Below are positions 6,794-11,245 of a stretch of 11,245 nucleotides of DNA, piece by piece. Both the position numbers and the translations under genes were made by a program. Source of the stretch: Candidatus Sulfopaludibacter sp. SbA3 (GTDB taxonomy: Bacteria > Acidobacteriota > Terriglobia > Bryobacterales > Bryobacteraceae). The stretch spans positions 1 through 11,245 of the forward strand of contig CAMDKT010000135.1 of the NCBI GenBank assembly GCA_945900935.1, given 5' to 3'. Below the pieces are notes generated by a model, which did not search any database, was not told where the DNA came from, and worked only from the letters and a program-made list of their open reading frames with translations. Within the stretch, counting starts at the first letter, position 1. Each line of letters starts with the position of its first letter.

Positions 6794-9700
6794 ATGCAAC
6801 TCGAACGCTTGCTGCTGAGGTTTGGTCTGGGCTTATGCTTGACCGGTTCGATTTCCTTATTGTCTGCACAAACACAGCTTGGGCGCATCACGGGCCGCGT
6901 CACTGATGTATCCGATTCTGTGGTCCCTGGCGCCACGGTCACCGCATCCTTCCCGCAAACTGGAGCAACCGTAACCACTGAGAGCAATGACAGTGGCTAC
7001 TATCTGCTTCCCAGTTTGCAGTACGGAAGGTACGACGTCACGGTGACGAAGACCGGGTTTGCCACGTTCCGCGTCGATCGCGTGCAGGTTGTCGCCGCTA
7101 CTCAAACCACCCTTGACGCCAAGTTAACCGTCAGCACTGCGGCGGCTACGGTCGAGGTACGGGAGGCGCCGGTTCCTCTGCAAACGCAGGATTCGACGGT
7201 AGCCGTCAACGTAGAGGAAAAACTAATGCGCGATGCGCCGATTCCGGTGGCCGGCAACGCGCGGACGCCCTCGCAATACCTGATGCTCTCTCCCACCGTG
7301 CAACTGATCGGCAACACGACGGCGGCAGGTGGCGGACGCATGTGGGGTATGTCCGTCCAATTGGACGGATTGCCCACCGACGCGGACGCTTCGCAGCAAA
7401 CCAGCGGCATCAGTTTCGAGCCCTCGGTTGAGTCGATCGGCGAGTACAAGATGATCGTCAACTCGGCGCCAGCGGAGTACGGACGCCAAGGCGGGGCAGT
7501 GCTTTCGTATGCGAGCAAATCGGGAACAAACAAGATTCATGGATCGGTATGGGACTACCTGCAGAATTCCGAGCTGAACGCGAGGCAGTGGCAGGCAGCC
7601 CGGCGCCCCGTGGGCCACAACAACGAATTTGGGCTCTCAGTCGGCGGCCCGGTCTACATTCCGAAGGTTTATGACGGCAGAAACAAGACGTTTTTCTTTA
7701 CGACGATCGCCGGCTATCGTGCGAAATCGGCCGGCACGCCGACCGCTTTTCTGACAACGCTGACGGCCGGGCAGCGCGAAGGGAATTTTTCAGGCGCCGG
7801 CGTGCCCCAGTTGTTCGACCCAGCCACCCAGGTCCGCGACGCCAACGGGCAAGTCCGGCGCATGCCGTTCGCCGGCAACCTGATCCCGGTCAGCCGCCGA
7901 AGCTCGGTTAGCAGCAACGTCATGCAGATCCTGCCGTTGCCCAACCGCGAGGGAAATCTTCTGAACTTTGTGGGTGTGACCGGCCAGACGTATACACCCT
8001 GGAACGCCACATTGAAGGGCGACCATTATCTAACCAGTAACCATAGACTCTCGGGCTGGTACAGCCGCTTCACGCCGAACACGATCACCAACAGCTACCT
8101 CGGTCCTAACTTTGGCACGACCAGTTACACGAAGAATCAGCGCTTTTCGGTGAACGATTCTTATACGATCACGCCCACGTTGATCAACACCATTCTCATT
8201 GCCGTCAACCGCAATACGGGCGGTACAACCCACAATAACCTCGGCCAGAACCTTGGCGCGAAGTGGGGCCTGCGCGGGTATCCTGACGGCAACTGCCCCA
8301 ACATCATCATCGATCCAGGCAACGCGCAGGGCAATTTGAACGTCTGCAACGGCGGCTCCGGAAATCAACTGCCACCGTCGAATCTGTACGCCCGCACGGT
8401 TGGCTCGCTCGACGAGAGTCTGATGTGGATCAAGGGCAAGCACACGTTCAAGTTCGGATATCAATACATTCAGTGGCGGATCAACAACAACACGGCGGGC
8501 GGACTCGGTGGCAACGGCGCCCCGGCCTCGGGTGTATTTCAGTTCGCCGCCGCGACCACGGCCGATACGAACGGGGTAGGAGGATTCGCCGCCGCCTCCT
8601 TCTTCCTGGGCACTACGAGTTCGGCCGCTGTCGCCGCCCCCCTGAGCCTGGGCTACAAGAATTCCTATCATGGCCTCTACGTTCAGGACGATTGGAAGAT
8701 CCATCCGCGGCTAACACTCAACGCCGGGCTCCGGTACGACATCTCGGTGCCCTACTCGGAGCGCTTCGGTCAGCTGGCCTATGTCGACCTCGATGCCCCC
8801 AATCCCGGCGCAACCGGAAGGCTAGGGGCGATGAAGTATCTGGGCAAGGGCAACGGGCGCGTGGGCACCAACCGGTCTGGCGACATCTGGTGGAACGCCG
8901 TCGCGCCGCGCCTGGGATTCTCCTTCCAACTGGCTCCCAAGACGCTATTCCGCGGCTTCGGCGGAATCATCTATCAGGGCATCACCAATCCCAACATCGA
9001 CGCGGCGAATCGCACGGGGTTTCAGGCGTCGGGTAGCCCGCTCCCCAACTCCGACCCATTCGGCATCTACTTCAACTGGGACACGCCTTTTCCACAGGAG
9101 GTTCTGGGAACCATCCCGAACGTAGATCCGGCCTTCCGCAACGGGCAGAGCGTGGCCTGGATGGCTCCCGGAGAAATCGGGCGGCCAGCGGTACCTTATA
9201 TGATCAGCGCCGGCTTCCAGCGCGAATTGCCTGGGCGTCTGTTAGTGGAGGTCGACTATCTGTCCAACTTGCGCCGGCATGACTCCGACATCCGGCAACT
9301 CAACGGCCTGGAACCGAAGTATTGGTCTCTGGGTACGCTCCTGAATCAGCCGCTCAATTCACCGCAGGTTCAGTCCGCGGGTTATCGGGCTCCGTACCCC
9401 GAGTTTGACACGCGGCTGCCGCTGTTTCGCGCGCTGCTGCCGTATCCTCAATTTGTGTCGCTTCAGAACCAGGCGTCTTCACGCACCTCGAGTACCTACC
9501 ATGCGGCCATCTTCAAGGTCGAAAAGCGCTATTCGAATGGACTATCGCTGCTGGCGCATTACACGGTCTCAAAACAGATCACCGACACCGATTGGGGTCC
9601 GGGCAACCGCGGCACGACGGCCCGTGATCCTTACAACGCGCGGCTCGACAAAGGAGTGGGCCGCTACGATACGCCCCAGCGCGTGGTGGCGACTTATTCG

Positions 9701-10291
9701 TACGAATTGCCCTTCGGCCCGGGCAAGAAGCTTCTCAACAAAGGAGTAGTTGCCAAGTACGTTGCGGGCGGATGGACGGTGGCTGCCATTCACAACTATC
9801 AGGGCGGCCAGCCTTTCAACGTCAGCGGCGGACAATCGGTTGGAATCCCTGGCAACATCGGCGTGACCGCGAATCGAGCCGCCGGCGTGCCTGTGCGCAA
9901 CTCGGTTGCCTGCTCGGATCTGCTCTTCGGCGATCCGGTGCGCGGTCGCATGCTCAACTCGGGCAACGCTGCGATGGCGGCCGCTACGGGCTTGCCCCTT
10001 GCCTATATTCCTCAAGGTGATTTCCAGATCGGGAACACACCCAAGTTCGATCCGCGTGCGCGTCAGTGCACAACCTTCCATGAGAACTTGAGCCTGGTGA
10101 AGCGATTCCCCCTGATCGGAGAACGCTTCAATCTGGTTTTGGGAGCTGACGCGATCAATGTGCTGAATCGCCATCAGTTCGCCACGGGGATACAAGGAGT
10201 GTCGACAACATCGGCAACGTTCGGGGTGGTACAACCGTATCAACCTTTCGGCCCCCGCGTCGTTCAAGTGCGAATGCGTGTCGATTGGTGA
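6794..10291 (+). CDS. Oar-like TonB-dependent outer membrane receptor with N-terminal carboxypeptidase-regulatory domain
   Basis: A 1165-residue outer-membrane beta-barrel transporter of the Oar-like type abundant in Acidobacteriota; the substrate is not predictable. A signal peptide covers residues 1-25 (LLLRFGLGLCL... LLSAQ). A CarboxypepD_reg-like beta-sandwich spans about residues 29-112 (GRITGRVTDVSDSVVPGATV, then SGYYLLPSLQYGRYDVTV). A TonB-receptor plug follows at about 125-245, with MSVQLDGLPTD and YGRQGGAVLSYASKSGTN. The barrel runs from about 246 to the end and includes GLYVQDDWKIHPRLTLNAGLRYD, the strand signature that recurs in this family. Cys501/Cys518 and Cys1040/Cys1092 could form two disulfides in exposed loops. 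The last strand ends VQVRMRVDW, with a terminal aromatic as expected for BAM-assembled barrels. No classical TonB box is recognised. It lies 71 bases behind the TPR gene and may be co-transcribed with it. Energy would come from TonB-ExbB-ExbD encoded elsewhere. Confidence 0.95.
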   Translation: MQLERLLLRFGLGLCLTGSISLLSAQTQLGRITGRVTDVSDSVVPGATVTASFPQTGATVTTESNDSGYYLLPSLQYGRYDVTVTKTGFATFRVDRVQVVAATQTTLDAKLTVSTAAATVEVREAPVPLQTQDSTVAVNVEEKLMRDAPIPVAGNARTPSQYLMLSPTVQLIGNTTAAGGGRMWGMSVQLDGLPTDADASQQTSGISFEPSVESIGEYKMIVNSAPAEYGRQGGAVLSYASKSGTNKIHGSVWDYLQNSELNARQWQAARRPVGHNNEFGLSVGGPVYIPKVYDGRNKTFFFTTIAGYRAKSAGTPTAFLTTLTAGQREGNFSGAGVPQLFDPATQVRDANGQVRRMPFAGNLIPVSRRSSVSSNVMQILPLPNREGNLLNFVGVTGQTYTPWNATLKGDHYLTSNHRLSGWYSRFTPNTITNSYLGPNFGTTSYTKNQRFSVNDSYTITPTLINTILIAVNRNTGGTTHNNLGQNLGAKWGLRGYPDGNCPNIIIDPGNAQGNLNVCNGGSGNQLPPSNLYARTVGSLDESLMWIKGKHTFKFGYQYIQWRINNNTAGGLGGNGAPASGVFQFAAATTADTNGVGGFAAASFFLGTTSSAAVAAPLSLGYKNSYHGLYVQDDWKIHPRLTLNAGLRYDISVPYSERFGQLAYVDLDAPNPGATGRLGAMKYLGKGNGRVGTNRSGDIWWNAVAPRLGFSFQLAPKTLFRGFGGIIYQGITNPNIDAANRTGFQASGSPLPNSDPFGIYFNWDTPFPQEVLGTIPNVDPAFRNGQSVAWMAPGEIGRPAVPYMISAGFQRELPGRLLVEVDYLSNLRRHDSDIRQLNGLEPKYWSLGTLLNQPLNSPQVQSAGYRAPYPEFDTRLPLFRALLPYPQFVSLQNQASSRTSSTYHAAIFKVEKRYSNGLSLLAHYTVSKQITDTDWGPGNRGTTARDPYNARLDKGVGRYDTPQRVVATYSYELPFGPGKKLLNKGVVAKYVAGGWTVAAIHNYQGGQPFNVSGGQSVGIPGNIGVTANRAAGVPVRNSVACSDLLFGDPVRGRMLNSGNAAMAAATGLPLAYIPQGDFQIGNTPKFDPRARQCTTFHENLSLVKRFPLIGERFNLVLGADAINVLNRHQFATGIQGVSTTSATFGVVQPYQPFGPRVVQVRMRVDW

Positions 10292-10302
10292 CGCCCGTGA
10301 GC

Positions 10303-10315
10303 CGGCCGCTGGCCG
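10303..10315 (+). terminator. Weak stem-loop after the receptor gene
   Basis: CGGCC-GCT-GGCCG forms a 5-base-pair stem with a 3-base loop, 12 bases after the receptor stop. It is not followed by a T-run, so it is at best a poor intrinsic terminator and may only protect the 3' end. Confidence 0.2.
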
Positions 10316-10449
10316 ACTGTCGTTCTCGGAAATCTTATCTTGAGGTGTAGTCGGGCGGAATACATGGCTTTTTGGGGAGAGCATTTGGACTTCGCTCGCG
10401 CTGGCTTCGTCGGATGACAAGGCTTCTTTCCGCGAAGCAAATAGGCTCA

Positions 10450-10462
10450 GGGGCGAGGCCCC
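10450..10462. repeat. Short GC-only stem-loop near the insertion sequence end
   Basis: GGGGC-GAG-GCCCC is a perfect 5-base-pair inverted repeat located 67-79 bases beyond the transposase stop. It could be a transposase-gene terminator read on the minus strand (no T-run follows) or part of the element's terminal region. I cannot decide which. Confidence 0.3.
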
Positions 10463-10528
10463 AGTGACCGTCAGTAGGGCCGCGCCGGGCCACAGGCCAA
10501 TGCGGATGGAATTGTGCCGAAGGTACCT

Positions 10529-11245
10529 TTATGCAGCGCGGCGCTCGTACCGATGATGGAGTCCGCCGACTTCCGGCATGGAAACAATCCGCCCCATGTC
10601 CGCCGATTGGATCGGGCGCGGCTCCGGCGTGTCCTTTTCCAATCCCAGGTGCGTCCGGCTTCGATGATAGTAGCCCACGAAACGTTGCAGGTGATGGTAC
10701 AAGCTCCGTTTGCCGAACACGATGACGTGGTCCAGGCACTCGCGGCGGATGGTGCCGATGACGCGTTCGACATAGGCTCGTTGCCAGGGGGAACGCGGTG
10801 CCGACAGCACCTGTTTGATCCCCATGGCCTTGATCTGATCCACGAAATATTTCCCGAAGATCCGGTCGCGATCGCGCAGCAGATAGCGGGGCGCGGTGCC
10901 CCAAGGAAAGGCCTCCCGGAGTTGCTGAGCGGTCCACTCCGCGGTGGGATGGGCGGTAACCCCGAAGTGAAGAATCCGGCGGCGCTCATGTGCCAGCACC
11001 AGAAACACGTATAGCACCCGGAACCGAATGGTCGGCACCGTGAAGAAGTCCACGGAGACCATCGTTTTGACGTGGTTCTCCAGAAACGTGCGCCAGGTTT
11101 GTGAAGGTGGCTTGCGGTGGCGGACCATGTACTTGCTGACGCTCGTTTCGCCGATGGCAATGCCTAGCTTGAGCAGTTCGCCGTGAATTCGCGGTGCGCC
11201 CCAGAGCGGGTTGTCCCGGCTCATCGCACGAATCAAGGATCGGAC
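10529..11245 (-). CDS. DDE transposase, integrase core (rve) domain, 5' part beyond window
   Basis: C-terminal portion of an insertion-sequence transposase that cuts and joins DNA at the element ends. The reading frame is open to the right edge, so the true start and the N-terminal helix-turn-helix part lie outside. The TTG at 11236-11234 opens the visible frame but is probably not the start. Counting from it, NPLWGAPRIHGEL (residues 9-21) is the conserved pre-catalytic motif. The catalytic triad is Asp63 (SVDFF), Asp122 (LLRDRD) and Glu157 (YVERVIG), giving 34 residues between the second Asp and Glu. A basic residue at Glu+7 (Arg164) is as expected for retroviral-type integrase cores. YYHRSRTHLGL (189-199) is the typical C-terminal signature, and the protein ends HHRYERRAA. 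All key residues are present and no stop or frameshift is seen, so it may be active. The family is IS3/IS481-like; I cannot assign it more precisely. Confidence 0.92.
   Translation of the reverse strand, partial: VRSLIRAMSRDNPLWGAPRIHGELLKLGIAIGETSVSKYMVRHRKPPSQTWRTFLENHVKTMVSVDFFTVPTIRFRVLYVFLVLAHERRRILHFGVTAHPTAEWTAQQLREAFPWGTAPRYLLRDRDRIFGKYFVDQIKAMGIKQVLSAPRSPWQRAYVERVIGTIRRECLDHVIVFGKRSLYHHLQRFVGYYHRSRTHLGLEKDTPEPRPIQSADMGRIVSMPEVGGLHHRYERRAA
10529..11245 (-). mobile_element. Partial insertion sequence at the right window edge
   Basis: The transposase-coding part of an insertion sequence is visible. The transposase-3' terminus should lie somewhere between 10292 and 10528, and the other terminus is beyond the window. 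Terminal inverted repeats and target duplication cannot be defined from one end. The element lies downstream of the receptor gene without interrupting it and is transcribed towards it (convergent). Confidence 0.7.

Larger units (their letters stand above)
10292..10528. other. Intergenic region between the receptor gene and the insertion sequence transposase
   Basis: No supported gene lies here. The 237 bases should contain the 3' end of the receptor transcript and the transposase-proximal terminus of the insertion sequence. Two short stem-loops are present (10303-10315 and 10450-10462). The exact element boundary cannot be fixed without the other end, which lies outside the window. Confidence 0.5.

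Noticed and set aside
9569..10420. 283-codon minus-strand open frame overlapping the receptor 3' end
   Set aside because: It is antisense to the conserved C-terminal barrel of the receptor, with no recognisable family. GC-rich codon bias commonly opens this frame.
10390..10437. CTTCGC...GCGAAG inverted repeat as a possible insertion sequence end or operator
   Set aside because: Only 6 matching bases separated by 36 bases in GC-rich DNA, which is well within chance expectation.
10514..11014. 166-codon plus-strand open frame opposite the transposase
   Set aside because: It is a shadow of the transposase coding strand with no motif.
10471..11160. 229-codon minus-strand open frame overlapping the transposase in another frame
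   Set aside because: It is Trp/Ser/Arg-rich without domain signatures. The alternative frame holds the full DDE motif set. There is no sign of a programmed frameshift between them.

Overview
The window is GC-rich and densely coding, and it looks like a chromosomal segment from a member of the Acidobacteriota, most plausibly a Bryobacterales/Solibacter-like organism. That placement is an inference from gene content. It rests on a giant Oar-type TonB-dependent receptor with an N-terminal carboxypeptidase-regulatory domain, two CRTAC1-type calcium-propeller proteins with ASPIC/UnbV tails, a c-type-heme-motif protein fused to VCBS/FG-GAP repeats, and a large secreted TPR protein. Planctomycetota or Verrucomicrobiota cannot be excluded without a phylogeny.

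Layout, left to right. (1) Positions 1-1547, minus strand: a CRTAC1 family exported protein that starts with GTG and is cut off inside its ASPIC/UnbV domain by the left window edge. (2) Positions 1548-1633: a short divergent intergenic region carrying both ribosome binding sites. (3) Positions 1634-6722, plus strand: three genes joined by two 4-base ATGA stop/start overlaps. They encode a Tat-signal CRTAC1/ASPIC-UnbV protein, a CxxCH plus VCBS-repeat protein, and an exported TPR protein. (4) Positions 6794-10291, plus strand: a 1165-residue Oar-like TonB-dependent receptor, 71 bases behind the TPR gene, with its own strong ribosome binding site and a possible -10 element. (5) Positions 10292-10528: non-coding, with small hairpins. 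(6) Positions 10529-11245, minus strand: a DDE transposase (rve integrase core) of an insertion sequence that runs off the right edge.

How the genes may work together. All five non-transposon products carry export signals and would act in the periplasm, in the outer membrane or on the cell surface. The two propeller proteins could bind calcium and a ligand. The CxxCH protein could carry one heme next to a third propeller. The TPR protein could be a scaffold, and the receptor could import or translocate something through the outer membrane. The tight coupling argues for co-expression and a shared process. The substrate and the biochemical outcome cannot be read from the sequence. No RNA genes or CRISPR arrays were seen. 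The two stem-loops between 10292 and 10528 are recorded as tentative, and no convincing intrinsic terminator was found.
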